Part shown: positions 35,090 through 46,924 of the stretch, in pieces
Layout: each line of letters starts with the position of its first letter
Position numbering within the stretch: position 1 is the first letter of the stretch
Origin: Sclerodactyla briareus
Lineage: Eukaryota > Echinodermata > Holothuroidea > Dendrochirotida > Sclerodactylidae
Length of the DNA stretch: 64,000 nucleotides
Direction: 5' to 3'
NCBI GenBank assembly: GCA_026419785.1
Contig: JAODTK010005809.1
Location: 1-64,000, forward strand
The notes under the pieces: generated by a model
Database searches by the model: none
What the model was told of the DNA's origin: nothing
The model's input: only the letters and a program-made list of their open reading frames with translations
Translations under genes and position numbers: made by a program

Positions 35090-38060
35090 CTATCCGACAT
35101 GCTCACTGATCAACATCCGCCACGTATCACGATCTTGCGGAAGGTTTATTGCTTCGTCAAATTTGTTAATGTTGATGTCCCGTAATTGCGATTTGATTTT
35201 CCGAGCAGAGTAGTCAGAGGTCTCCCAACTGGCTTAGTAGTATGCTCAATGTCTCTAAGAGCGATTCTTCGCTGGAGCTTCTTTTTGAAGTCTGCGACGT
35301 GCGGGACCAAAAATCTCAAACGTCTATGTGTACTATGGAGACCAAGGGATTTGAATGGTCACATCATATAGAGTTCGTCTGTTTGGTATCCAATGTTATT
35401 GGTCCATCTGAGAAGGTGAGAACATTGCGGAGTAGTCTTCTTTTGGAAAGTGTCAATTTGTGTGATCAAGATCTTCGTTGTACCCCAAAGTTCGCAATTA
35501 AACAGAAAAATACTCTGTATAAGGGCATCGAAAATCCGGGTTTGATGCTTGTATATGTCTGCTCTGAAAAATTGTGATAGAGTGTGGAAGGCTTGTTTTT
35601 GGTTAGTACCCATTCTTTGATGATTGTCTTCTTCGGTTCCTAACAAACTCCTACAGTTGTACATTTCTCCAACTTCCATGGCCATTTATTGTGATTGAAA
35701 ATTTCTCAGTTTTCGTGCTGTTTATTTGTAGATTTCTTCTTGTCAGTTTCTCGTCACTCGCTCTTCGATGTTGTAATATATGTTCTCCAGTCGATGCCCA
35801 AGGGAGATCATCAGAGTTATGGTTGGTCCACGGGGAAAATATGGTCGGTATTACCTATTTGCGCTGTAGTCATGATCAAAACTGAGTATGGGTGGATAAC
35901 TGCAATCATTGTCTTTTCATCGATTTCAAAGAGTTGGCAAGGTTGTTTAAAGAAAAGGCATCGCCACTGTCACCCTGGGGGGACCCGATTTTCGTGCTGA
36001 AAGGTTTCCTAGTTCGTCGTCTAATTTGACCGTGTATATGAAAAATTTTTCAGTAATAGTGAAATGAGGATAGAGTTACGTTTCGCTCTCGAGGATCTGT
36101 TGCAAATCATTATGTCGTGTTGCTCTTGGTGGTCGTATCGAAACGCCTTGCTCAGGTCAAGCAATAGAAGGTTGAATGTCTATCCTATTGAAGTCGACGG
36201 TTTTTCTGCTAAAAATTTGAAAGCGAACACGAGTCTGGCAGTGCTTCTACCTGAGGTATAGGCTTTTGGGTGACGGGAAGTAAATATGTTTCATCAATTA
36301 GGGGGCGGACTCTCCTTGTAATACAAATTGCGAGGGTTTCCTCAGGGTTGAAAGGAAGCTCACAGGTCCTAAATTTTCTGGGGGGCCTTTAGGTTTCCCT
36401 GGGTTTGACTTGGTGTTTCGTTAAAGATTCCTTGTTCAATTTCTATTGGTATTTCTCCGGTTTCGGATCTGTTATTCGATATCAGCTATGTTTTATGGTG
36501 AGGGGGCATATTTGAGATGTCAGCGTGATTTGGTCACCACCTGGGGATTTATTATTTTGTAATGTTGCAAACGATCGTTTAATTTCATCTTCATCAAAAT
36601 GGTGCCTTAGTTTTCGGGGAGCAAGATTTGGTGTGGTTCTGGTTGTGTTTACAGTGAAAGTGTTTTCAAAATGTTGGTGATCCTTAATTTTTTGCATCTG
36701 TATCGTCAACGATGTCATTCATCAAATTGTATTTTGCAAATTGGAGGCATTCTTACTTTTGTTGCACACTTTTATTGCTTTAAAAAGAACGCGGTTGAGA
36801 GTCATCACTATAATTCAATTTAAGGTAATTCGTCAATTAATTTTGTTCATGGCTGCTGGAACTAGTAATTGCTGTTTTTATTATTTATACTTTTAGTTTT
36901 TAACTATCTCTTCTTAAGTATATTCTTTACAGTTGCGATTTGAAGTCTGAGATCTTTCTGTTTCTTGGATAAGTCTGCTATTTTCATTATATGAAGCGAA
37001 CTTTCCTGTGGGAGTTGGGTTGATGTGTTCCAGCATTTCTAGGCAAATTGATTAGTGTTTATTCCAGTTAGCTTGAGGTTACTCAGAACAATTTGCTTCA
37101 TTCAGAGTCTTGTTTACAACCTCATTGAAGTCAATTTGGTTTGATTTAAGTTGACTTGAATTACTACTTCTAACATCCTTATTGACTGGAATAAATTTTC
37201 CTTCTCGTTGAGCTGTTTAGGGTGAAATTACTTATAATGATTTTGTGCTCAGTTATTGATATGGGGCATTGTATGCTCGAGCGTCGGTTGTTTAATAAAG
37301 GGATTTTGAAGTTTTATGGGGGCTATGATTTATAGTAAATTTGCTCTGATTCGGATTCGACTCGTGGTTATAGGTATGAATTACTCGCTTAAGTGTTGAT
37401 ATGCTCAATTTTGTGCTTTGTAGTAGAAGATACAAAGTAGAGATTGTTTGCACATGAGTCGTTAACAAATCACTATTTGTATTGGTTTTACCTGGGTGTG
37501 GTATCATTTCCAAATGTTTTGGTGGCGGGGATTGGATGGCCGACTTTCGCGTTACAATTCCACCTCATATTATTAATTCTTTTTTGTTTATGTATCACTA
37601 GATTTTATTTAGATTGTGTTTAGAAAGTGCTGTTTCTCAGGATTCTGTGGTTAACAACGGGTTGGGGGCATATGCATTTATAATATGTAAAGGGTGGAAC
37701 TTATTTTGGATAAGTTCTGTAACTGTCAATAGATCAAGGCGATCTGATATGGTGTTGAAAGTACAATCAATTCCTCACTTAACCACAAGAAACCTACTCG
37801 TGATAGGAATTACTACCGGCACCTTTGAAAAAAGTATATGAAAAATGGATGGGGTCTGACCCTTGCACCTTGCTTAGTATCTTGATGTCGTCTGGACCTT
37901 TATTTTTTGTTCCTTGGACGGCGGTGGCATCAGGTTGTATTTCCAGAGTCTCAATAAGTTCACGTTGTTTGTCTCTTTGGGTAATTCCACGACAGTTTAG
38001 AGGGCCAATTTTAAAATTGTGCCGTTTTGTTCCGCATTCCATAAGATTAGAACGATCCAA
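35090..38060 (-). pseudogene. AP-endonuclease LINE (endonuclease + RT), frameshifted
   Basis: A minus-strand LINE ORF2 relic. It opens near 38,060 with KIGPLNCRGIT and RDKQRELIETLE, then ATAVQGTKNKG and GAGSNSYH, which is the start of an apurinic-endonuclease-like domain. Near 37,340-37,290 HESNPNQSKF lies in the C-terminal part of that domain. Reverse transcriptase signatures follow: NNKSPGGDQIT near 36,550; LLLDLSKAF near 36,150; SYTVKLDDELGN near 36,040, followed in another frame by GSPQGDS; and FNCELWGTTK with QIDTF near 35,500. The expected YxDD box near 35,880 is degraded. The clade is not assigned. Frame changes occur throughout, so no full-length protein is encoded. Plus-strand ORFs here are shadows. 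The relic ends near 35,090 beside a short TAGTAG-like run. Confidence 0.85.
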
Positions 38061-38502
38061 ACAGTGAGGAAGAAACTCCCCTGATTATTCCTAATAATGT
38101 ATTCTGTTGAGATTATCGACTACGAAAATTAAGTTCTTGAATGTCAGACAATTCCGTTGCAAAAAAAAAAAGTTCCGTTGCAGAATAAAATAATATTGAT
38201 CAACCTGCAGATACAACTACTGTGGTAGGCTAAGTTAGGTTCGTCGATATTGACCGATAAGTTGGATTTCAAAAAATGCGCTCGGACTGAAATAGCTCGC
38301 GACTGGAAATAGTACGGAAATAGTATAATCCCAAAAATTATTTTGAGTATTAAATCCGTCGACAGGAGATAACCGGTGTATAGACGTGAACGCGATGGAG
38401 ATTTACACTAAAGTTGTAGAGAAAACCACAAAAACAAAACAAAAAATTTCGAGGAAAAAGCTGATGGGCTGACAACCGCCACTGCCGTATTCCGAAGCAA
38501 CT

Positions 38503-38667
38503 CTACAGGGGACAAATTGACGCAGACATTTCCTTGGACACCGACTGAACAACGCGGATTACATTTTCGTGCGTTAATTGTTTGATCAACTTCGGTCTGT
38601 GTACTCTTTCGGGGACATTTTCAGGTAGCGCGTCTGAAGACAATCCGCAAACCCCGTGTACTGCCAT
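38503..38667 (-). CDS. Small ORF upstream of the LINE, possible ORF1/5' piece
   Basis: A 54-codon minus-strand ORF starting ATG at 38,667 and stopping TAG at 38,505-38,503. It contains LPENVPERVHRPKLI, then KQLTHENVIRVVQSV. Its composition is more protein-like than the surrounding chance ORFs (mixed charged and hydrophobic residues, few rare clusters). It lies about 440 bases upstream of the endonuclease start of the LINE at 35,090-38,060, in the same orientation. It could therefore be the N-terminus of that element's first ORF, a fragment extended by a further frameshift, or chance. I do not recognise a domain. Confidence 0.3.
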   Translation of the reverse strand: MAVHGVCGLSSDALPENVPERVHRPKLIKQLTHENVIRVVQSVSKEMSASICPL

Positions 38668-38699
38668 TTTAAACACCAACGATCAGCTCAGCATAGATT

Positions 38700-40143
38700 A
38701 CGTGAGCGTTGGATTGCTGGGCCTAGGTGTGTGTTGAGTTTGACACCCCTTGTCAGCACGATATCTGACGAACGTAAACAGGTATCAAATTCCAATTAGG
38801 CACGTGGGTTGAACCTATTGTTGTTATAGTGTGCCAGTTCAAGGCCACCAAGGCCACGACGGGCAAAGTAAAAACCTTGTCCAGCACGATATTAGTGATG
38901 ACAAGGTATCTTATTAAGTTTTAGTAGGGATGTGGGTTGCACCATATGGTGAAGATGAACCCATCGTTTTTAGTGTCAGGTCAAAGTCATTGAACGTCAC
39001 CATACGGTATCCTACTATAACCTTTCAACGGAAGATTCAGAGCAATGGTGTGTAAGGGAAGGTTTTGTTCGTCGAGGTGAACGACATCCGGTGACCTACT
39101 TTGACTTCCTTTTACCTTTCGACCTCATTTGACCTAATGACAGATTCGTCGCGTTGCAAACAAAATAATAAGTCAATTACACTGACGTACTAACACACAT
39201 CTTTCACTCCAGTTATGTCTTATGTAACAGGGTGATGAGTGCAACAGCCTCAAAAAAGCTGATGAATTTGATGTTCGACATTGACTTCCCGGCACTGAAA
39301 ACAGTTGGAGGGATTAGCGTGAAGGGGGAAGTTTTGTTCGTCGGTGTGGCTACCACTAGACCCAACTTTTCATGTACCCACAGAAGTGAAACAATGCAGT
39401 AATTGCAGTCATGAAGTGTCTCCCTGAGCCACCTACTGTGATTATTTTGTTATCACATGTCCAGTCAAGGACACATAAATATACTTGAACTGCTCACTAT
39501 AAGTCGCTTCTAAAGTTCATTGATTCATTCAGATCTCTGTGGTAGGACCACACTCACTTCTTTCGATCTCAGGTAGATCTAGTGAACAAAACTGTTCATC
39601 AAAACTGTTCATCCTGTTGTTAAGTGGAGTGTGGCATGAGCTAGACGGAAGTGGGAGCATTGATGTAGCCTATCCACCACTTCAACAAATCCCCCTCTCG
39701 CACCACCAATTCATCTGTCTGTTTTTGTAGATGTTTGAAGAGCCCGATCGTGTATGCTTACAGTGAAATACTCAAGGAATTTCTCAGATAGAAATTTCGG
39801 GAAGGGAAAATGAAAAGGGGGAGAGAGGTCTGCGTGTCGGGCACCTTGCTAACTCCCTCCGACCTCATGCGAATCTTAGTGCCCCCAGTTAGGTGTGGAT
39901 CTCTCATGCTTCATTGATAACTCGTTTTTTCTGCCGGGTGTTGCAAAAAGGTGCCAACGTTATGCAAGATTAGGGTGGCAACTGTAGATTTCCTCACTTA
40001 GTGTCTCGAAGACATTGATGTGACTTTAGTGTTCAAGTATCTTTGAAATCTCCGCTTATACTATTGAAACCACTAAAGGATATCGCTAGCAATTACGAAC
40101 AAAAATTTGTTCTACATCTGGGTCATAACCTTTACACAATGGA
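38700..40143 (+). repeat. Dispersed repeat family R5, copy 1
   Basis: A long AGGTCA-rich repeat shared with 48,335-49,863 and 57,940-58,870. Landmarks: CAGCACGATAT, GTGTCAGGTCAAAGTCATTG, CCGGTGACCTACTTTGACTT, TTTGACCTAATGAC, TTGTTCGTCGGTGTGGCTAC, TTTTGTTATCACATGTCCAG, TTGAACTGCTCACTATAAGT and GCTAGCAATTACGAAC. No coding frame is conserved between copies. The 19-base minisatellite follows within 25 bases. Confidence 0.85.
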
Positions 40144-40166
40144 ACCAAGGTTATGGACACAGAGCA

Positions 40167-40790
40167 ATGGTATGACACCAAAACTCTGGTATGACACCAG
40201 AACACTGTATGACACCAGAACACTGGTTATGACACCAAAACACTGGTTTGACACCAGAACACTGGTATGACACACCAAAACACTGGTATGACACAGAACA
40301 CTGGTATGACACCAAAACTCTGGTATGACACCAGAACACTGGTATGACACCAGAACACTGGTATGACACCAAACCACTGGTATGACACTAAAACACTGGT
40401 TTGACACCAGAACACTGGTATGACACCAAAACAATGGTATGACACCAGAACACTGGTATGACACCGAACACTGGTATGACACCAGAACACTGGTGTGACA
40501 CCGAAACACTGGTATGACACCAAAACACTGGTATGACACCAGAACACTGGTATGACACCAGAAACAATGGTATGACACCAGAACATGGTATAACACCAGA
40601 ACACAGGTATGACATCAGAACACTGGTATGACACAGAACACTGGTATGACACCAAAACACTGGTTATGACACCAAAACACTGGTATGACACAAGAACACT
40701 GGTATGACACCAGAACACTGGTATGACACCAGAACATGGTATGACACCGAAACACTGGTATGACACCAGAACACGGGTATGAGCTGAAAA
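40167..40790. repeat. 19-base minisatellite, about 32 copies
   Basis: Head-to-tail copies of GGTATGACACCAGAACACT with variants (CCAAAACAC, CCGAACAC, ACAATGG). The unit lacks stop codons on the minus strand in all three frames. Indels shift the frames, giving overlapping Cys/Val/Ser-rich ORFs of up to 195 codons that are artefacts, not proteins. Confidence 0.95.
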
Positions 40791-41799
40791 TAAACAAGCA
40801 GAGGTTCTGTACAAGATTCAACACTTTCAGACCTTTTTGTTATAACAATTCTACCCTTGTAAACTGCATTCAACTGCTACATGTACTGTAATTCTTCAGA
40901 ATCCTACATTTACTACATGTTCAGCCTGACTGGGTATGCATATATGCATGTACTTCGCATTCTGACGCCTGCTACTGTCGCCAGAAATGTGCACTGATGG
41001 TTGGGTCAATTTCTGAAACCAAAAGGAATTGTGGTGGCGGTTGTGAGTATGTTTGAACGTTGAAAAAAAAAAACACCTGCCGGAGCTGCATGACGGCCAA
41101 TTTCGGAGCGATGCTTCAGGGCAACGTCAATAAATTGTCCCCTGAAGCGGGGTTCTCAGCCGAGGGTCAATCTGCGGCCTTTATAAATATCGAGATCTTA
41201 GTTATTTCATCAAATCAGATCTTCCAAACAACAGATTACAGTACTTATAGGACAAGTTTACCATTTAATCAATGACGCAGGCAAGAAGCATTCGTTTGTC
41301 TCTCAGATGAATCATCAACATTGTTAAGGAGTTGAGACTTGCGATCTGATTTTTTTCGATTTATCGGAATTCATGCAGATCAGATCACGATTATTATGCT
41401 CAACAATGACTCGAACGACCGTAATTAATATTGCTTTAAATTGCATTGCTCTATGAACGAGTCGAGACAACTTCACGGGGTCTATACAATTATATTCCAT
41501 CGTTGGGTGCTCTTGGGATGTCCACAGAAAACGCTCGTTCAGAACATCATTAACGACCCATCTGATGGGCCACCTTTGAGAGAAACAGGGATCGCAGTCT
41601 ATCAAAAGATCTGCATTAAGTAGTTAAGGGTCGGTATATTCAGCTATCTTGCTAATAGTGGTAAAGCTAGACGGTTCGATAGTGGTGGCGTCAATATTTT
41701 GTTTAGAAAAATCCATTGTCAATCTTTAAACCTATACGCACTTTCCGGCGAGGAGGGTGATCGAGGGAGCGGCAGAGTTTCCAATGCGTTGACGTTTTC
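40791..41799. other. Intergenic, no gene seen
   Basis: No recognised domain in the ORFs present (largest 93 codons, minus). No RNA gene or named repeat. Confidence 0.45.
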
Positions 41800-41804
41800 G
41801 TAGG

Positions 41805-42010
41805 TCTTTACCTCTGTACTAGGATGCCGACGGGGATACTGTTGAAGGTGTCCAGGCGGGATGAGACAAATGTATGAAACAGTTGGTCCGCCTGATCTAC
41901 GTACTTGCGCATGCTGCTAGTTTTCTTGATGGCAAACGAAGCATTGCGGCAGATGTTAATCTGAGGGGTCAATGACTTATGAAAGTCAAGAATAACACCA
42001 AGAACAAGTA
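41805..42010 (-). pseudogene. LINE RT fragment (CR1/L2-like, palm/thumb region)
   Basis: The minus-strand frame contains LVLGVILDFHKSLTPQIN, then ICRNASFAIKKTSSMRKYV, then FVSSRLDTFNSIPVGI. This is the standard block after the YxDD box in CR1/L2/Daphne-type LINEs (LGVxxD, then a conserved Cys with A-F-x-[IL], then the F-V-x-S-R-L-D-Y-x-N-S-L motif). It is short, with no visible RT catalytic region, so it is an isolated fragment. It may belong to the same family as the relic at 43,400-44,390, which has the same orientation. Confidence 0.7.
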
Positions 42011-42014
42011 GTTT

Positions 42015-43195
42015 CCATGAGATTCTCCAATAGCAGAATAGTTTTATGGAAGAGAGTGACGTTCGCAAACCGAGAATCAGATAATACAACAGATCTAGGT
42101 TTTATTCACGGATACATCTCACTATCGGAGTGTTTACTGTACATCGCGGAATTCTCTCCCTGTAAATGTGAATCTAAAGTCAACGCTTGGGTAATCAGGA
42201 CAATGGGAATATCATACGTGACGAATGTCGCCATCATTAATTGAGACATGAAAAGGGGATTTCCTGCTTGAGAATGGGGCAGAATGATAGTTCCGTTCCC
42301 ACCAGGTTAGAGGCACACGCCCCGGGTTCTACGCCTGGAGAATATGGAACCGTCTGGTACCATATGTGTATGTCAAGAGCGATTACCAAACGAACCAGTT
42401 TTTTTTTGCACATATGTTCACTGTCAATCTCCACAGCCAGTTCACAGAAGAATATTCACATCAATCTTCAAACAATTTGCAAACAGCAACATTAGGCAAA
42501 TGAATGTTAAAAGTTATTTCGATGTCATCTGACGAGATGCGGCTTCACATTGGATTCATGAAAATTTAAAACATGTAGTGGTACATATGTGGAAGGGTAT
42601 TTCAAGACCATCATCGATGGTCAGTTCACTAAACCATTGTTGTATCCGACTTAGTAAATACATCGAACATGAGGTAATGAAAATGCTAAAGATCACCGAA
42701 GGTCCATCAGAGGTCAAAAGATGACCTCAAGACCATGTGTCGTCTGGTTGGAACTGAACTGGCCGAAAGCGAACGGCGACGTTCCGTGACGTTCACGAGC
42801 GAATTCCACGTAGTGCAATCACCATTAGATCTGATAGACGTCACAATTGATTGTCGCTGTTAATCAGTTTCCTCTATACCATGAGATGATGTTATTTCTC
42901 GTGGCGTCAATGAATGGCACTGACTCATCTCCCCATCCCTCCCCACCATTGGCGAGACAGAAATGCCTCTTCAAATGTTATATTCAAGGGAACTGGGATT
43001 ATATAATACCTGAATGCCTCCCTATCTAGAGCGCTTTTCCACCCTTCCACGCCGAGGACATGTCTAGGATCACTCACGGATATTACGACGTCTGGTCATC
43101 AATGATCATCACTATACAGCATCACACCTCACCTTACACACACTCCGACTCACCATTTCAATAGCTGCCACATTCTGCGTGGCTACTATTTTACA
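42015..43195. other. Intergenic, no gene seen
   Basis: Holds a small AGGTCA-bearing piece at about 42,690-42,725 (GATCACCGAAGGTCCATC and AGAGGTCAAAAG) related to the R5 family. A tRNA B-box-like word at 42,325-42,335 has no convincing A box. ORFs are under 85 codons and unrecognised. Confidence 0.4.
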
Positions 43196-43199
43196 GTCA

Positions 43200-43290
43200 C
43201 CTCGACTGAGTGGTTGACCATATTGGTAGAGCGCCGTCCTTCCACCCGGAGACCGGGGTTTCGAGTGCCCATCGGGTCATCCAAAGACTC
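43200..43290 (+). mobile_element. tRNA-derived SINE head (degenerate)
   Basis: Shows GAGTGGTTGACCATATTGG as an A-box-like region. About 30 bases on, GGGGTTTCGAGTGCCC is a B-box-like word that becomes the consensus GGTTCGAGTCC if one T and one G are extra. GGTAGAGCGCCGTCC and CACCCGGAGACC fill the anticodon-arm region, as in tRNA-derived SINEs of echinoderms and molluscs. No stable cloverleaf can be drawn, so this is not a working tRNA gene. Confidence 0.5.
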
Positions 43291-43399
43291 GTTGGTTTGT
43301 TGCTTGGGAAATCCTTTTTTTCCGGGTGCCTCTGGGGATACACCTTTCTGATAAGCTAGGGGCCGGCCGGTGGAGGAAGAGAGATTCAAGTGCGTCGAA

Positions 43400-44390
43400 A
43401 GTTTCATTCAACACCATTACCCAACCCCTCCAATTTCCTCTCTTCTATATAGTTATAAAACCAGGTTAAAACTTCCCTTTCTATTCCGAATTGTTTATTG
43501 AGGACACGTGTAGAACTGCGTGGTTCCACTGTTTCGAAGACTGACGACGATCCATGGCCACCGGGTCGTGACCACTTGTTGATCAATATACCAGTACCTC
43601 ATTGGTTAGTTTGATGATAGCTGAGAGTTCCTGTAGTTATGAGTATAACAATCAAATTCACGAGAGGAAGGAGTACATCAATGTGTTCTTTGATTCTAAC
43701 TTTTGCGTCCTTCGAGGGGAGGTTCAAAAAGTGCAAATCTTTTCTTCTTGTTATTCTGGCTACTTTATCCAAAATGATTTGCAAAGTCTTAACCGCAATG
43801 AGGTTTATCATCGGTCGCTTTTCCGTTAGAGGTTACTCTTACCTCTACCAATCATCGCATTGACGGTTTTGAACAGTTTTCCTGTTGTTTTGCCATCACA
43901 TTTTGAGATAAGCGATGTTGAACTTTCTCCCTTCTCCCTTAGCATCTCTGACCTCCTTACGATATTCTTTTTGGAGATCGCTGTATTTTGATTTGTTTCA
44001 CTAACTTAGGCGACCGTCGCCTTTCTTCTGCTCTACTATTCGAACTTGCCTTTGACAGTTTGAGGGAGAGCATCCCGGTGCCCACTCTGGTTTCCTGCCA
44101 TTCTTAGCTATGTATTTACGTCTTAGTGGATGATGTTTATCTGAAAGTGTCTTCACCCCTGTTGTGAAGTTATCGACCAGAAAATCCAGTATCGCTTGTC
44201 TGGTGCGACCAACTCATCAACGAACATTTTTAAATCTGACTTCAGATGTATCTGGTCGATTCCTTTCAGGTTTCTATATTGCACAGTTGCCTCACAATGG
44301 TGGTTTGGTGCTGTCGATACAGAATTTGATCATTCCATGGTCCAGAATGGGAGTATACTTAGTAGTATACTAGTTTTGGAAGATCCGTTA
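43400..44390 (-). pseudogene. CR1/L2-type LINE: end of endonuclease to early RT
   Basis: Minus-strand pieces in consistent order. LDHGMIKFCID near 44,310-44,345 corresponds to the SDH motif that closes the AP-endonuclease domain. EATVQYRNLKGIDQIHLKSD is visible in shifted frames after it. A linker follows with KTLSDKHHPLRRKYIAKN near 44,110-44,165 and YRKEVRDAKGEGRKFNIAYL near 43,950. RT motif FGIEREVLTWFYNYI is near 43,450-43,500, preceded by a degenerate SSVFETVEPRS in the place of the usual D-L-S-A-A-F-D-T-V-D-H. The relic stops near 43,400 without the catalytic YxDD box and lies directly beside the SINE head at 43,200-43,290. Confidence 0.65.
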
Positions 44391-44654
44391 TTTCACTGAC
44401 GTTTTAGGAATAGGGTAATATATAGTTTCAACATGGCCAGAATGGAATCAAACAGCAGAAAGTATAATGCGAAACATCTGTTCAATTTGGGGTGCGAAAA
44501 ACCTGTGCGTAGAAGGAAAACATGTTACTGACTTCTCTGTTACAGGTTTATAGGGTCTTGGACTCGATGATTAGACACACCAGAAGTAAGGCCTCTTCTG
44601 TCACTCCCATACATTTTTTCTTTCAAGGCAATGCTATCATGCCGATGTTGCAGA

Positions 44655-44825
44655 ACAAGGACACGTGTATGCGTCAACGCATCCGAGGTTTTGATTAGAT
44701 TTAACAGATGACGGAACCATCTAAAATTTTACTTGAATTCCACTTCCTAATCAGGAGGAAACAAACATCGTGGACCCTGGTAGCTTTGGAGAGCAGGATT
44801 CGTGCGGTACCTAGATATTCACGAG
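44655..44825 (+). repeat. Dispersed repeat family R6, copy 1
   Basis: GTATGCGTCAACGCATCCGAG, ATTAGATTTAACAGATGACG, GGACCCTGGTAGC and GCGGTACCTAGATATTC correspond in order to 52,585-52,740 (ATGCGTCAACTCATCCGCG, TCGGATTTAACGCTCGACCA, GAGACCCTGGTAAC, GCAGTACCTGGAC). Non-coding. Confidence 0.55.
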
Positions 44826-45535
44826 GTTGTGTCCCTAGGGAGGGTGTAAATAAACAACCGTTAGGGAAAATGTAAAATTGCTTGAGCGGATGAGAGATTT
44901 GACAGGAACAACATGCGTATAGAAATGTGTTATTAATATTTAGCATGGTCCAAAAAACCCGCCAAACGAACATAGGAGTAATTTAAAAGTAGTAGTAGTA
45001 GTAGTATTAGTTGGAACAGTGAAAAAAGAACTAACCAGTTCAAATGAACGGTTCTTCACACTCCCACTCATCATGAACACGCATATCAGTCGTTTTGCTC
45101 GGTGGAAAAGAGGCACTAGACGACACTAGGCTCCCGCCTTTACTGTCTCCTATAGCACTTGTATAGGGCAGTAAGACGTAAACAGGTTGGTCCCCAACTT
45201 GTATTCCAATGATCTAGACTTTTTCTAGACCTTTTCGCGGATGTTGGAGATTGTTCAGTTGATGACAATCGTAAAACCTTTGAAATGGTAATCTTGTGCA
45301 CTTATATGTTGGGGTATGTGCGGAACAGAATGCCGAGTATTTCCACGGATAGACCATTCGCTGATTTTTTTTGTTTTTGTTTTCGGAGGAAACATTAAAC
45401 GCAGCCAACGCGCCAATCGTGCGACAAAGTAATCAAGACACGTGTTTTCTACGCTTTCGAGGCGAAATATTTCGATTTGTTTTGATTTCTTTGGGTTCTG
45501 GAAGCGAAGCAAGTCTTGTCGAAACCTACCCGGAT
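44826..45535. other. Intergenic, no gene recognised
   Basis: Holds an AGT trinucleotide run at about 44,988-45,006. Opposing ORFs of 61-117 codons over 45,255-45,608 have no recognised domain. Confidence 0.4.
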
Positions 45536-45539
45536 TGGA

Positions 45540-45667
45540 ATGAGCACCGGCGATAAGTCGCCATCCTCCCCACTTGTGATATCGTCGCAGGGTGTAACCA
45601 TTTTCCAACCTGCTCCCGGGGCCGGCGCATTTCTACGTCTCTCCGAGAGGACGATCATGAACTCCAG
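45540..45667 (+). CDS. Candidate first coding exon (speculative)
   Basis: ATG at 45,540 with a purine at -3 opens a frame that reads MSTGDKSPSS, then PLVISSQGVTIFQPAPG, then FLRLSERTIM. At 45,661-45,668 the sequence ACTCCAG followed by GTATAG fits a 5' splice site, giving a 128-base exon (42 codons plus two bases). The unspliced frame stops at 45,707. The local GC content is higher than in the flanks and the composition is plausible for an N-terminus rich in Ser/Pro/Gly. No downstream exon was identified and the opposite strand is also open, so this is only a lead. Confidence 0.2.
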
Positions 45668-45709
45668 GTATAGATCACTTTTCCGGAATTCGAGGATCAG
45701 AAGTTAAGT

Positions 45710-46740
45710 TCACGTGACCGTTCACAGCCGACCGACGGGACGTATTGCAAATATCTCGAAAATTCCCCCAGAAACCCATGCACGAATCCACCGCGGAGCC
45801 ATGACAACCGAGACTTCCCCCATCGCGACTGGTACAGGTTCAGCCTAGGTAAAACGTCTGATAACTGCTGTATTGTAATCCGAATGTTTTGGTTTGCGAA
45901 TTGTCCTGCTACCACTGTTCTGATGCCATCATCCGCCGACAAATACCCGAACAAAACCCAACTCCAAATCACGTGCCACTGAACCCATGAAGTGAAGATC
46001 CTGACCTCACTGTACCGCCGCCCAGTGAATGCTGCAACTCGGAATGCTTGCTTGCAGAGCGCCACTCACACTCTGCCACCGCACAAATCCTCAGAAACTC
46101 GTCCCACCTATACCACACCATCAGTATTTTTCTTGTTCGAACAAAATATTTTTGAAACAACTCGAAACCACAAAGGTGAAAACCGTACCAGAACAGTCTC
46201 GTTTTCTTGCTAGAAATATTCTCAGAACAACCCGAAAACAACCAATTATACTTTGCTTCTTTCACGAAGCGCGATCATCTATCTGCGAAACGCACGGTGG
46301 TACCTTCTTCAGGAAACGCGGAAAGACCAGCCAAGCATGGAATTTATCGTAGAAATTGGCGAATTCCGTTTAATTCGCATCAGGACACACAGACGGTCGC
46401 TTCCGTCATGTTGGGTTTTAAGAAATCGATGCAAACACGGTTTAGTTGAAATGATATAACGGAAGTAAGAATAGGAACATTTATCGAGTGGGACAGTTGG
46501 TCTCCGACATGGGATGTAAACAAGGTATTTTCAAGTAGGACGCAATAAGAATGACGTAAACTCACAATCTGTAAATTTCCTCATTCTCGCTGAAGTGGTT
46601 GACTTGCTTACCAATCAAATCTCTGTTCAAATTTTCTCTTATTATTATTTTATTCATGTCATTCCGATTCGATTCTATCACTGGCGGGGATATGCACCGC
46701 AGTGCAGCGACGTAGTACACCATCGGTCAATACAAATGTT
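45710..46740. other. Intergenic, ORFs on both strands, no gene recognised
   Basis: Overlapping ORFs of 73-122 codons occur on both strands between 45,697 and 46,565. None shows a recognised motif, and the opposing frames are equally open, which argues for base composition more than coding. Confidence 0.4.
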
Positions 46741-46745
46741 AGGTC

Positions 46746-46870
46746 ATACATACATACATACATACATACATACATACATACATACTACATACATACATAC
46801 ATACTACATACATACATACATACATACATACATACATACATACATCATACATACATACATACATACATAC
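46746..46870. repeat. (CATA)n microsatellite
   Basis: About 125 bases of ATAC/CATA repeat with three or four single-base phase shifts, immediately upstream of the isolated array-unit copy. Confidence 0.95.
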
Positions 46871-46924
46871 CACCTAATAACGGGTCGTACCTGGAAATAC
46901 TCGTTGAAAGACAACTGCAGATGA

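Noticed and set aside
40227..40814. 195-codon minus-strand Cys/Val/Ser-rich ORF
   Set aside because: It is the 19-base minisatellite read through. All three frames are open and the peptide period follows the repeat.
42280..42345. tRNA gene suggested by the perfect B box GGTTCTACGCC
   Set aside because: No A box at the right distance and no cloverleaf could be drawn.
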